A stretch of 28,772 bases of DNA from CAZSAT01 sp964604675. Lineage in GTDB: Bacteria; Myxococcota_A; UBA796; CAJQPC01. Position 1 is the stretch's first letter. The number at the start of each line of letters is the position of its first letter. The translations under genes were made by a program, and so were the position numbers. The notes below the pieces were generated by a model. That model did not search any database. It saw only the letters and a list, made by a program, of their open reading frames with translations, and was not told where the DNA came from. Shown in pieces: positions 7,578-15,613 of the stretch. The stretch is from contig CAZSAT010000089.1 of NCBI GenBank assembly GCA_964604675.1, positions 1 through 28,772 of the forward strand. The letters are read 5' to 3'.

Positions 7578-8776
7578 GTGGCGAGCGCTTCGGTCAGCTC
7601 CTGCAGGAGCCCGCCCATGCTTCGCTGCTCGACACGGAGAACGCGCACGTCGGCGGCCCCGTAGAGGCTGTGGACCGCAGCGTCGTCCAAGGAACCACCC
7701 CAGACGACCACCAGCTGGCTCCCATCGACGTCCCGGTCGGCCTGTCGTCGGGTTCGCCGGCGCGTGCCCTCCACCAGCTTGACCTCGATCCGTTCGTCGA
7801 TGCCCTGTCGGATGTGGCGGTGGTAGCCGACCGTTCCGCCGACGATCGTGATCCGGCGCAGGCCGTTGAGCATCAACGCTTCGCTCAGGCGCGCGAACCC
7901 CCGGGCCATGTTCGAGCCGGCGCAGACCTCGCACCTCGCCTCCGCCACGACGACGGGGGCCATGCCACCCGGAACGGGGCAGCCCTTCCGGCCGCAGTGC
8001 AAGACGACGCGCTCGACGAGCAGCCGCCGAAGTCGAGCGAGGTCGCTGGGGACCAGGGACGACGCGAGCACGCCGAGGCGGCGGGAGCGAAGGACCGCGA
8101 TCAAGGCCTCCGCCTCCTCGTCCTCGCCCATGAGGCCACGTTCCGCGAGGAGCTCACGCAGCGATGGCACCCTGGCGGCGTCCGCGTCACGCGCCGCGAG
8201 CTGGCCTTCGGCCTCGTGCGCGCGGGCTTCCGCCCCGAGGCGTGCCCGGTGCTCCGCAGCGAGCTGGTGCTCGAGCTGCCGCACACGGCCCTCGTGGTCG
8301 ACGGCCTCGGCGTGCTGCTGGTCCTGCACCGAGGCCAGCTCGTGCTCGAGGTTCCGCAGTCGATCGCGGGTGCCGTTGAGCACCTGCTCGAGCTCTCGCG
8401 CGTACTCGGGAGCCGGTGCCGCCTTGCGCTGGGCAGCGTGAGGGTTCGCCCGATCGGTCCGGGACGCGACGGCAGCGCGACGGGGCGCCGCGGCTGGGGG
8501 CGGCTTCCGGGCCATGGGCTTGCGGGCACTCTTGCTCGTGCCGAGGCGCGTCACGCCCTCCGACCGCATCAGGGACTCGAAGTCGTCGGCCGGCGCGCGC
8601 GCTGGCGCCTTCGGAGCGTGCACCCGCGCCACCAGGCGCTCCGCGAGCTCACCGGGTAGCACGTCGTCCGCGCTGGCGAAGCGCGAGTGCCCCATCGCGC
8701 CCAGGGTCCGCACCAGGTCCTCCGGGGACCGTCCGAGCCGACGCGCGAGCTTCCTGATCGCGATGTTGCGGGCCAT
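7574..8776 (-). CDS. IF2_N / coiled-coil / Cys4 / DUF2325 protein
   Basis: A 400-aa protein with an unusual domain order. Residues 5-50 (IAIRKLARRLGRSPEDLVRTL...) match the IF2_N fold found at the N-terminus of translation initiation factor IF-2. An Ala/Pro/Lys-rich linker (55-123) follows, then a coiled coil (about 125-200). A possible zinc site is formed by Cys261, Cys266, Cys282 and Cys285 (CGRKGC and CEVC). The C-terminus (about 305-398) starts with RRITIVGGTVGYHRHIRQGI and continues with a QLVVVWGG strand, as in DUF2325, a small Rossmann-like domain of unknown function. Nucleic-acid association is suggested by IF2_N and the basic linker. It lies nine bases after the pyroglutamyl-peptidase stop and is coupled to the lipoprotein gene. 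Confidence 0.75.
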   Translation of the reverse strand: MARNIAIRKLARRLGRSPEDLVRTLGAMGHSRFASADDVLPGELAERLVARVHAPKAPARAPADDFESLMRSEGVTRLGTSKSARKPMARKPPPAAAPRRAAVASRTDRANPHAAQRKAAPAPEYARELEQVLNGTRDRLRNLEHELASVQDQQHAEAVDHEGRVRQLEHQLAAEHRARLGAEARAHEAEGQLAARDADAARVPSLRELLAERGLMGEDEEAEALIAVLRSRRLGVLASSLVPSDLARLRRLLVERVVLHCGRKGCPVPGGMAPVVVAEARCEVCAGSNMARGFARLSEALMLNGLRRITIVGGTVGYHRHIRQGIDERIEVKLVEGTRRRTRRQADRDVDGSQLVVVWGGSLDDAAVHSLYGAADVRVLRVEQRSMGGLLQELTEALAT

Positions 8777-8785
8777 GCGTGTCCG

Positions 8786-9298
8786 TTAACCGACGAGGCG
8801 TGCCAGTCCCGCGAGCAGGCGCTCGGCCGAGAACCCCGCCGGCGGCACGTGGAGGAAGCCTACCCGCACCCTCGGCAGGCCGCGTGCCACACCGTACAGC
8901 CAGGCGTTGCACACGTAGCGACCGGCGTCTTCGGGGCAGCCGACCCCGAGAGCGTCCGCGGCGTCCTCGCGCAGCGTGGCGAGCACGACATCCGGTCCTT
9001 CCGCGGCGTTCAGGCCACCGCAGACGCCTCGCACGTCCGGCGTCTCGCTGCGCTCTCGGAACGCGCGGAGCTCGAGCAGCGCCTCCCTTCGCCCTCGCGC
9101 CACGCCAGTGCCCAGGACGAGCGCGGCGCCAGCTCCAGCGGCCAAGGACTGCGCGACCGCAGCCTCGTAGTCGACAGGGACGACGAGGCCGACCACATCA
9201 TGATCACCGACCCGACTCCGGTGGACCGACTCGGCGAGGCGCGCGCTCGGGTTGTCGACCACGTCGAGGAAGGGGCCGAAGCCGGTCACGAGGATCAC
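8786..9298 (-). CDS. pcp: Pyroglutamyl-peptidase I (C15 cysteine peptidase), short form
   Basis: A 170-aa cytoplasmic peptidase that would remove N-terminal pyroglutamate from peptides. The start ILVTGFGPF followed by NPS is the family signature. The catalytic Cys is Cys130 in EDAGRYVCNAWLY, the His is His150 in VGFLHVPP, and Glu76 (LLELRAF) is the likely third residue. The usual length is about 205-215 aa, so this is a compact form; the strand and active-site order are kept. The GTG start overlaps the TGA of the preceding M14 gene (GTGA). Being the last gene of a chain with two M14 proteins suggests a linked peptide-processing job. The enzyme call is fairly secure; the natural substrate is unknown. 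Confidence 0.85.
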   Translation of the reverse strand: MILVTGFGPFLDVVDNPSARLAESVHRSRVGDHDVVGLVVPVDYEAAVAQSLAAGAGAALVLGTGVARGRREALLELRAFRERSETPDVRGVCGGLNAAEGPDVVLATLREDAADALGVGCPEDAGRYVCNAWLYGVARGLPRVRVGFLHVPPAGFSAERLLAGLARLVG

Positions 9299-10197
9299 GG
9301 GAGCGCGTCGGCCACCCGCACCAGCAGCTCGCGCGCGTGCACGACCGGGTAGCTCCGGAGCGTGACCACCACCCCGCTGCGCTCGGCCCGCACGGTCTCG
9401 AGATCGTCGCCACCAACGACCTCGGTCACGCTTCCGAGGAGGTGTCCGGGTGCGACGCGATCCCCCACGCGCACCTCGGGCACCCAGAACCCGCCGACCG
9501 ACGAGTAGTGGTAGCTCACACGCGCCTTCGTGGTGTCGACCACGGTCTTGCCCGCGTCTGGCTGCACCGAGAGCACCCCCAGGTGGTGCAGCAACCGGAA
9601 GATTCCGTTGGCCATGGTGCGCGCGGACCCCAGATCGAGGGTGGCGCCGCGGCCTCCGACGATGTGGAGGGCGCTGCGTCCTGACTGCCGCCAGGCCCCC
9701 ACGAGCCCCGTGGCCTCCAGCAGATCGCCGTGGCGTCGCCAGACGACGGGCAGGTCCATCGAACGGCCGAGCTCGACCTCCCGACCGGAGAGCGGCACCC
9801 GGACCTGGCTGAGCTCGCGCAGGACGGCGGAGCCCGAGTGGATGTCCAGGCAGACCTCGGCGTCGGTCGCCGCGAGCAGCGCGTGCGCGATCCGAGCGAC
9901 GGGGCTGCCATCCGGATCGCCGGGAAAGGCCTGGTTGATGTCGCGGTCACCGAAGGGCCATCGCTTGGTCCCGTGCTCCAGGCCGAAGGTGTTGACCATC
10001 GGCAGCAGGTGGACGGTGCCGTTCAGGCGCGCAACCCGCAGCGTGCGGGCGACGAGGTTCAAGGCGTGCACCCCGTTGAGCTCGTTGCCGTGCAGCCCTG
10101 CCACGACCGCCACGCGCGCCGGACCGCTTCCGAAGCTCAGCCGCTCCAGGCGGTACGAGCCGCGGTAGGGGGCGTCGAGACGGAAGACCTCAGCCAA
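9295..10197 (-). CDS. AstE/AspA-type M14 zinc hydrolase, zinc site intact
   Basis: A 300-aa member of the succinylglutamate desuccinylase/aspartoacylase branch of M14 carboxypeptidases, which cleave N-acyl amino acids or peptide-like amides. The zinc ligands are visible: His and Glu of GLHGNEL (HxxE) and the third His of LDIHSG. The DINQAFPG motif matches the family's DxNRxFPG, but the substrate-binding Arg is Gln here. Around the usual catalytic Glu position there is Asp (GATLDLG). The C-terminal third has a beta domain typical of AspA/AstE. The start is TTG with GGAGG six bases upstream, inside the end of the previous M14 gene (8-bp overlap). Metal binding is likely; the altered Arg and Glu positions imply an unusual substrate. 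Confidence 0.85.
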   Translation of the reverse strand: MAEVFRLDAPYRGSYRLERLSFGSGPARVAVVAGLHGNELNGVHALNLVARTLRVARLNGTVHLLPMVNTFGLEHGTKRWPFGDRDINQAFPGDPDGSPVARIAHALLAATDAEVCLDIHSGSAVLRELSQVRVPLSGREVELGRSMDLPVVWRRHGDLLEATGLVGAWRQSGRSALHIVGGRGATLDLGSARTMANGIFRLLHHLGVLSVQPDAGKTVVDTTKARVSYHYSSVGGFWVPEVRVGDRVAPGHLLGSVTEVVGGDDLETVRAERSGVVVTLRSYPVVHARELLVRVADALP

Positions 10198-11125
10198 GAG
10201 CGGCCTCCACCACCCTGGCGACCATGGTGCCGGGGAAGATCACGGGCTGTTCACGGACCGCCATGACGCGACCGGTGGATGGCGACACGATGCGCTCGAC
10301 GCACGCACCCGTGATCGGGTCGACCACCGTGCCGAGCAGGGTCGACGGCTCGAGCTCGTCCCACACGCCTACTTCGGGCAGGAACAGACCCCCTGCGCCG
10401 GACCGCACCCGGTGGACCTCGGTGTCCCCGACGGCCGGAGGGCGCGTCATTCCGGCCCAGTGGAAGGGCAGCAGCTCGTTCGTCAGGACCTCGAGCTCGG
10501 CCAGCATGTTCAGCACGCCGTGGGCCAGGTTCCGGCCGACGCCGGTCGACAGGCGGTTCCCCGTGCCGCCTTCCAGCACGATGGTCTCCGGAAACTGCCA
10601 GGCGAGCGTCGAAGGCGCCGCGGGTCCGGGGTGCCGAGTCCACACCACCTGCACGTTGCCGTGCCGAGCGAGCTCCGCCGCCCGACTGTCGGTCGCGCGC
10701 ACCTGGGCCTGAGGCACCTCGGAGAACGCCGGGTGGGCACCGCGCACCTCGATCAGCTGATCGATGCCCGCGAGGTCCTGCACCAAGGCCCAGGCCACGT
10801 GGTCCGGCGCGTGCCCGTTGGGTCGGCCGGGGAAGCGGCGGTTCAGGTCTTGATCGAAGAACGGCCAGTGACGGGCCCCGCGGTGAGCGGCGAGCGGGTT
10901 CACGCAGGGGTAAACGTCCACGGTCCCGGCGAGCTGATCGTGCACGCCGGCGAGGAAGCTGGCGACCTGGTGGGCCACCCGCACGCCCTCGGGGGTGTCC
11001 CCTCGGATGCCGGCGACCACCGCGACCCGCGGCCCGGAGCCGCCCTGGAACCTGCGACGGACCACGTCCACTGCATCCCCGGTGGGGAGGCCGATCGAGC
11101 AGAGCACCTCGTGGCGGGCGGTCAC
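10190..11125 (-). CDS. AstE/AspA-type M14 paralogue lacking zinc ligands (probable pseudoenzyme)
   Basis: A 311-aa paralogue of the following gene, alignable along its whole length (VAVVAGIRGDTPEG against VAVVAGLHGNELNG; FDQDLNRRFPG against GDRDINQAFPG). All three zinc ligands appear lost: HxxE is RGDT, and the DxHSG His is Arg in IEVRGAHP. It does keep the substrate-type Arg (DLNRRFPG) and a Glu at the catalytic position (TIVLEGG), which the active paralogue has changed. This looks like a non-catalytic partner rather than a decaying gene, because the frame is intact and both neighbours are joined by overlaps (GTGA with the 107-aa gene upstream, 8 bp downstream). A heteromer with the paralogue is an inference. 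Confidence 0.8.
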   Translation of the reverse strand: MTARHEVLCSIGLPTGDAVDVVRRRFQGGSGPRVAVVAGIRGDTPEGVRVAHQVASFLAGVHDQLAGTVDVYPCVNPLAAHRGARHWPFFDQDLNRRFPGRPNGHAPDHVAWALVQDLAGIDQLIEVRGAHPAFSEVPQAQVRATDSRAAELARHGNVQVVWTRHPGPAAPSTLAWQFPETIVLEGGTGNRLSTGVGRNLAHGVLNMLAELEVLTNELLPFHWAGMTRPPAVGDTEVHRVRSGAGGLFLPEVGVWDELEPSTLLGTVVDPITGACVERIVSPSTGRVMAVREQPVIFPGTMVARVVEAALG

Positions 11126-11445
11126 GTGGCCGAGTCTACCGCTTCGGCCACGGCCTCCTCGATCGCGAGCAGCTTGCGGTAGCGATCGAGGAGCGCCAGG
11201 GCCAGGCCGGCATCGGCCTCCGACACCTGCTCGAGGGCGGACAGCGTGAGCGTGCTCTTGTGGAAGGGGCCCGCGGTGCGGGGAAGGCGTGCTCGGGCGG
11301 CGGCGAGGAGCGCGGGGAGCACGAGCTCCTCGTTGGCCCGCGACCAGCGCCCCGGATCCGCGAGCTCGTTGGCTTCGCGCCGACGGGCCTTCCGGCGCGA
11401 ACGGAGGAGCGCTGCGTAGCGGAGCAAGGTGCGTGCTTCGCTCAT
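11122..11445 (-). CDS. Small helical protein of the motor cassette, unknown
   Basis: A 107-aa protein that I do not recognise. Residues 1-25 are strongly basic (RYAALLRSRRKARRREANEL). The remainder is predicted mostly helical, with a conserved-looking stretch ARLPRTAGPFHKSTLTLSAL in the middle and an acidic C-terminus (IEEAVAEAVDSAT). There is no signal peptide or membrane helix, so it should be cytoplasmic. The ATG overlaps the stop of the OmpA/MotB-type gene (ATGA) and its stop overlaps the next gene (GTGA). Such tight packing directly after a motor pair makes it a candidate accessory or effector subunit, but no catalytic motif is visible. Confidence 0.7.
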   Translation of the reverse strand: MSEARTLLRYAALLRSRRKARRREANELADPGRWSRANEELVLPALLAAARARLPRTAGPFHKSTLTLSALEQVSEADAGLALALLDRYRKLLAIEEAVAEAVDSAT

Positions 11446-12044
11446 GTGGACGAGACCCGCGTCAACTCGACCCGTCGGTTTTCCTGCCGGCCCTCAGCCG
11501 CATCGTTCGGTGCCACCGGGCGGTGCTCCCCGAAGCCGGCCGCAAAGAGGCGCTCACCGTCCAGCCCGAGCGCTTCCAGGAGCGTGACGACGTTGGTCGC
11601 CCGCGCCGTGGACAGCTCCCAGTTGCTGGCGTACAGCGCGGACGCGATCGGCACGTCGTCGGTGTGACCCGCCACCATGATCGCGCCGCCGGATGCCCAG
11701 CTCGCGAGGGCCGGCGCCGCACGTTCGAGCAGGTCGGCCCCCTCTTGAGACAGCTCCGCCGAACCGGTCTGGAAGAGCAAGCTGCCCTGGATGGCCACGA
11801 CCCCATGGTCCAGGTCCACCAGGCCCGCGGCGATGAGCGCTTCGAGGTCCTGCGCGAGCTTCGCCTCGAGCGCCGCCCGCTCCAGTCGCATCGCCTCCAG
11901 CTCCGCGTGCGCCTGCTGGTAGCGCTCCGCCAGCTGGGCCTGTGACACGACGGCGGCCAGCATGAGCAGCAACACCGCACCCGTCACCCCGGCGAAGAGA
12001 TCGGCGAACGCGGGCCAGGGGGTCGCGGCCGGAACCCGTCTCAC
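11442..12044 (-). CDS. MotB/OmpA-type stator partner (ZorB-like)
   Basis: A 200-aa protein with the plan of MotB, PomB and ZorB. A short cytoplasmic N-terminus precedes one membrane helix (about 14-34) that begins FADLFAGVTGAVLLLML. Asp15 sits where MotB has its ion-binding Asp (MotB: YADFVTAMMA). A charged linker helix (38-72) follows. The C-terminal OmpA-like peptidoglycan-binding domain (about 84-198) has GHTDDVPI (Asp129/130), NWELSTARATNV (Arg148) and ENRRVEL, the usual peptidoglycan contacts. The linker is short, as in ZorB. The start is GTG overlapping the stop of the channel gene (GTGA), which argues for a fixed stoichiometric complex. The stator role is well supported; the biological process is not. 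Confidence 0.88.
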   Translation of the reverse strand: MRRVPAATPWPAFADLFAGVTGAVLLLMLAAVVSQAQLAERYQQAHAELEAMRLERAALEAKLAQDLEALIAAGLVDLDHGVVAIQGSLLFQTGSAELSQEGADLLERAAPALASWASGGAIMVAGHTDDVPIASALYASNWELSTARATNVVTLLEALGLDGERLFAAGFGEHRPVAPNDAAEGRQENRRVELTRVSST

Positions 12045-15000
12045 AGCGCACCGCGCCGGACGGTGACCGACTCGCTCAGCTCACGTTGGTACCGGAGCAT
12101 CTCGCTGAACAGCTCCCGGTGCCGCGCCAGGAAGAGGTCCATGGCCTCCTGTTCCCCGGCCAGCCGCTCCCCTGCGAGGGCGACGAGCGGCCCGATCACC
12201 TCCTGGCTTCCCTCGACGCGGGTCATGGCCGTGTCCGCTGCTCCCATCCATCGGTCCACGGCATCGGCGAAGCATGCACTGGCCTTCGCGAGGGCCTTCG
12301 GGTGCCCGTTGATGCCCGCCTCGATGGCCCGCTCCAACGCCGCCGGGTGCGCCGCGAGCAGGCGCTCGAGCCTCTCGGGGTGACGCGCCAGGGCGGCTTC
12401 CAGCGCCTCGGCGAGGGCGGTCGGCCAGGCCTCGAGGACAGCCTCGAGCGCCGCCGGGTGGCCAGCGAGGGCCTCCGCCACAGCGGCCGGATGGGTGGCG
12501 AGGGCCTGGCTCAAGGCCTCCGGGTGGGCCTCTGCCAGCAGGGGTGCCAGCCGCACGACGTGAGCCGTGAGCGCGGCCTCCAGCGCGGCCGGGTGGGCAG
12601 CGAGGGCGCTGGTCAGTGCCTGCGGATGTCCGGCGAGCGCCTCGGCGAGGGCGCTGGGATGAGCGTGCAGGATCTCCCCCAGGCGCTCGGGGTGTTGGGC
12701 CAGTGCGGCGCGGACGGCCTGCGGATGAGCCAGCAGAGCCTCGGCCACAGCGGCCGGATGAGCGGCAAGCACCTTGCTGACACCCTCCGGGTGAGCGCTG
12801 AGCAGGGCATCGAGCTGTTCCCCGTGCCGACCGAGGGTGGCGTCGAGCGCTTCCTGCAGCGCAGGCGTGTACTCCGCCAGTGCGGAGGCGAGCGCGTCCG
12901 GGTGGGCGGCCAGAGCACGACCAAGCTCCGTGGGGTGGGTCGCCAGCGCCTCGCGGAGGAGCGCGGGGTGTGCAGAGACGGCCTCCGCCAGAGCCTCGGG
13001 ATGGGCGGCGAGCACCGCCTGGAGCGCGGTCGGGTGCTCGGCGAGCGCGGCGCGCAGGGCGTCCGGGTGGTCGCCCAGCACCAACGCCAGAGCCTCTGGA
13101 TGCGAGGCCAGTGCGCCCGCAACCGCCACCGGGTGCTCGGCCAGCGTGGCCTTCAAGACCTCCGGGTGCTCCAGGAGGGCAGCGCGCAGGGCTTCGGGAT
13201 GCTCGCCGAGCAGGTCCATGAGCCGCGTCGGATGAGCCTGGAGCTGCTCGGAGAGCGCGTCGGCGTGGTGCACGAGCAGCGGCCCGATCGCTTCGCCGTG
13301 TTGCGCGAGCAGCGGCCCGAGTGCCTCTGCGTGACCGGTGAGCAGCTCGGCCAGCGCCGTCGGGTGCGCCTCCAGGAGGTGCTCCAGTGTCCGAGGGTGC
13401 TCTTGGAGGAGGACGCTCAGCCCCTCCCGGTGACCGTCCAGCGCGCGCGCCAGGGCCACCGGGTGCTGCTCGAGCAGCGCCGAGAGCGCACTCGGGTGTT
13501 CGGCCAGCGCCTCGACCAGGCGCTCGGGGTGCGCTTCGAGCACCGTCGCCATGGCGTCGGGATGGGCTGCGAGGATCCCGGCGAGGGCGAGCGGATGGGA
13601 CGTGAGCAAGGCTTCGAGGGCTGCGGGATGGGCGGACAACAGCGTCTCGAGCGCTGCGGGATGACCCGCCAGCAGTGGCGCCAGGCTCGCCGGATGCTCG
13701 GCGAGCAGCTCCGCCAGGGCGTTGGGGTGCGCGTCGAGGAGCGTAGCCAGCGCCGCAGGGTGCCGCTCCAGGACCGGGGCGAGAGCCGCCGGGTGCTCCG
13801 CCAACAAGGTGGCCAGCGCTGCCGAGTGCGACGACAGCAGGGGCTCCAGCGCCGCCGGATGGGCGTCCAGCAGGTCCGCCAGCGTGGCCGGGTGGTCACG
13901 GAGCAGCGGAGCGAGCGCAGCGGGGTGATCTTCCAGGAGCGTGGCCAGCGCGACCGGGTGATTCGTGAGCATCGGCGCCAGGGCGGCGGGGTGCTCGGCG
14001 AGCAGGGTGCGCAGCGCCTCCCGATGCTCCGCCAGAGCTTGCCGCGTGGCCTCTGGGTGCGCGGAGAGGAGCTCGCCGAGCCGAGCCGTGTGCGGCTCCA
14101 GCAGCCCGTAGATCTCTTCGGGATGGTCCCGGAGGGTGCTCTGGAGCTGCTCGTGGTGCTCGGCCATGACCACAGCCAGCTGGCCGGGATGGGCGGCGAG
14201 CAGGCCCTTCAACGACGTCACGTGGGGATGGAGTGCAGCCTCGAGCTGATCGGGGTGCATGACCAGGGCCTCCTTCAGCCCGTCGCGGTGGGCATCGAGG
14301 TGCCGCGCACCCTCCGTCAGGGCCGCCTCGAGGTGTTCGCTGTGTGCCCGCAGGCGCTCGCCCATGGCCAAGGGATGCAGATCGAGTTGCACCGCCAGCC
14401 GCTCGGGGTGCTCGGCCATGGACGTCTGCACCGCCTTGTGGTGGCGTTCGAGGCCGCTACGAAGGTCCTCGGCGTGGACCACGAGGTCCGAGGCCACGCC
14501 TTCACGATGCGTCTGGAGCACCTCACCGAAGCCCTCCACCGCACCGCCGAGGCGCTCGCCGAGCACGTCCACGTGGCCAGCCAGGCCTGCGCCGATGCCG
14601 GCATGGTGCGTCATCAGCGCGGCGCCGACGTCGCCTGCGTGCTGCTCCAGCGCCGCTCGGGTCGCGCGCTCATGGGAGCTGAGCGAGTGCGTGGTGGCGG
14701 CTGCGTGTGCGGTCAAGGCCAGACCGACCGCCGCCGCACTGTCCGTGCCACGTTCGGCGCCGACACCGACCGCCTCGGCGTGGCTCGCCAGGGCGGAGGT
14801 GAGCGCGCCGCCATGTTGGTCCATCGCGGCGCCCACCTCGGCATGGTGCCGCTGGAGCACCGAGCCGACCTGCCCGGGGTGCTCGTCGAGGGCCGAGGTC
14901 AGGGCCTCGCTGTGCGCCGTGAGCGCGGCCCCGAGCCGGTCAGCCGCCGCATCCTGCACCCGCTCCAGAGCTTGCGGCAGGACCGCAAGGACCTCCGCCA

Positions 15001-15613
15001 GCTCGTGAGGGAGCCCCTCCAGCAGCTGTTCGACCGCGCCCAGCCGCGCCTCGAGGCGCTGGGTCGCGGTGGCTCCGAGGGCCGAACGGAGGCCGGCCAC
15101 GCGGGCGTCTCGGGCGGCCTGCAGCGCGCGATCCGCTCCCGCGAGCGCCACGCCGAGCACCATGCTCGCCCAGGTTCCCGCAATGCTGGTGCCGAAGGCG
15201 GTGCCGAGGCCCGCGAGGGGGCCGCCCAGGAGCTGGGAGACCTGGGTGAGCGCGTCGGCGGAGAGGGCTGCCCAGGCGCCATGCACCGCGAGACCGAGGC
15301 CCAGGAAGGTGCCCAGGAGCCCCATCAACACCAAGGCGCCAGGGAGCGGGCGCACGGCCGCCAGCGGGTCACCAAGCACCTCGTCGATCCGGTTCTCGGG
15401 CTCGCGCTCGCGCTCCTCGGCGACATCGGACACGCCCTCGAGCCGCGCGAGACCTGTCACGTGGCCAGCCCTGAGGCGCCACGCACCCACGAGAGCCGTG
15501 GCGCCGATGACGAGGGACCAGCCAGCGCCAGCCCATTCGCCGATGGTGAGGTACCCGACGCCCACGAGCACGGGGCCCAGCACGGCGAAGACCGACATCA
15601 GGTTCAGCATCAC
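12041..15613 (-). CDS. MotA/TolQ-type channel protein with giant repeat tail (ZorA-like)
   Basis: A 1190-aa protein in three parts. Residues 1-165 are the membrane channel, with hydrophobic segments at about 5-25, 31-45, 90-112 and 125-160. The pair LPGALVLMGLLGTFLGLGLA and AFGTSIAGTWASMVLG has the GLxGTxxG and T/S-lined helices of ExbB, TolQ, MotA and ZorA. A helical link (165-233) leads to a tail at residues 234-1114 made of 11-residue units, most reading HPxxLxxLLxx. The last 76 residues lack the repeat. ZorA of Zorya defence also joins a MotA-like channel to a long cytoplasmic tail. The next gene encodes the MotB-type partner. The start is GTG at 15613 (GTGA overlap) or the ATG directly after it. 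The ion-motor role is inferred from fold and partner. Confidence 0.88.
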   Translation of the reverse strand: MMLNLMSVFAVLGPVLVGVGYLTIGEWAGAGWSLVIGATALVGAWRLRAGHVTGLARLEGVSDVAEEREREPENRIDEVLGDPLAAVRPLPGALVLMGLLGTFLGLGLAVHGAWAALSADALTQVSQLLGGPLAGLGTAFGTSIAGTWASMVLGVALAGADRALQAARDARVAGLRSALGATATQRLEARLGAVEQLLEGLPHELAEVLAVLPQALERVQDAAADRLGAALTAHSEALTSALDEHPGQVGSVLQRHHAEVGAAMDQHGGALTSALASHAEAVGVGAERGTDSAAAVGLALTAHAAATTHSLSSHERATRAALEQHAGDVGAALMTHHAGIGAGLAGHVDVLGERLGGAVEGFGEVLQTHREGVASDLVVHAEDLRSGLERHHKAVQTSMAEHPERLAVQLDLHPLAMGERLRAHSEHLEAALTEGARHLDAHRDGLKEALVMHPDQLEAALHPHVTSLKGLLAAHPGQLAVVMAEHHEQLQSTLRDHPEEIYGLLEPHTARLGELLSAHPEATRQALAEHREALRTLLAEHPAALAPMLTNHPVALATLLEDHPAALAPLLRDHPATLADLLDAHPAALEPLLSSHSAALATLLAEHPAALAPVLERHPAALATLLDAHPNALAELLAEHPASLAPLLAGHPAALETLLSAHPAALEALLTSHPLALAGILAAHPDAMATVLEAHPERLVEALAEHPSALSALLEQHPVALARALDGHREGLSVLLQEHPRTLEHLLEAHPTALAELLTGHAEALGPLLAQHGEAIGPLLVHHADALSEQLQAHPTRLMDLLGEHPEALRAALLEHPEVLKATLAEHPVAVAGALASHPEALALVLGDHPDALRAALAEHPTALQAVLAAHPEALAEAVSAHPALLREALATHPTELGRALAAHPDALASALAEYTPALQEALDATLGRHGEQLDALLSAHPEGVSKVLAAHPAAVAEALLAHPQAVRAALAQHPERLGEILHAHPSALAEALAGHPQALTSALAAHPAALEAALTAHVVRLAPLLAEAHPEALSQALATHPAAVAEALAGHPAALEAVLEAWPTALAEALEAALARHPERLERLLAAHPAALERAIEAGINGHPKALAKASACFADAVDRWMGAADTAMTRVEGSQEVIGPLVALAGERLAGEQEAMDLFLARHRELFSEMLRYQRELSESVTVRRGAL
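12272..14914 (-). repeat. Array of about 80 hendecad (33-bp) coding repeats
   Basis: Within the channel gene, His codons recur every 33 bp from 14914 down to about 12272. I count about 76 units with a recognisable start, about 49 of them beginning His-Pro. The consensus is HPxxLxxLLxx (for example HPAALAPLLRD, HPTALAELLTG). Early units lack Pro (HSEALTSALDE, HHAEVGAAMDQ). Irregular units occur near residues 278, 400, 850 and 1060. Codons vary between units, so the array is kept at protein level rather than being a recent DNA duplication. Confidence 0.9.

Noticed and set aside
12272..14914. Repeat array considered as a CRISPR or DNA satellite
   Set aside because: Units are coding, vary in sequence and have no spacers; periodicity is explained by the protein.
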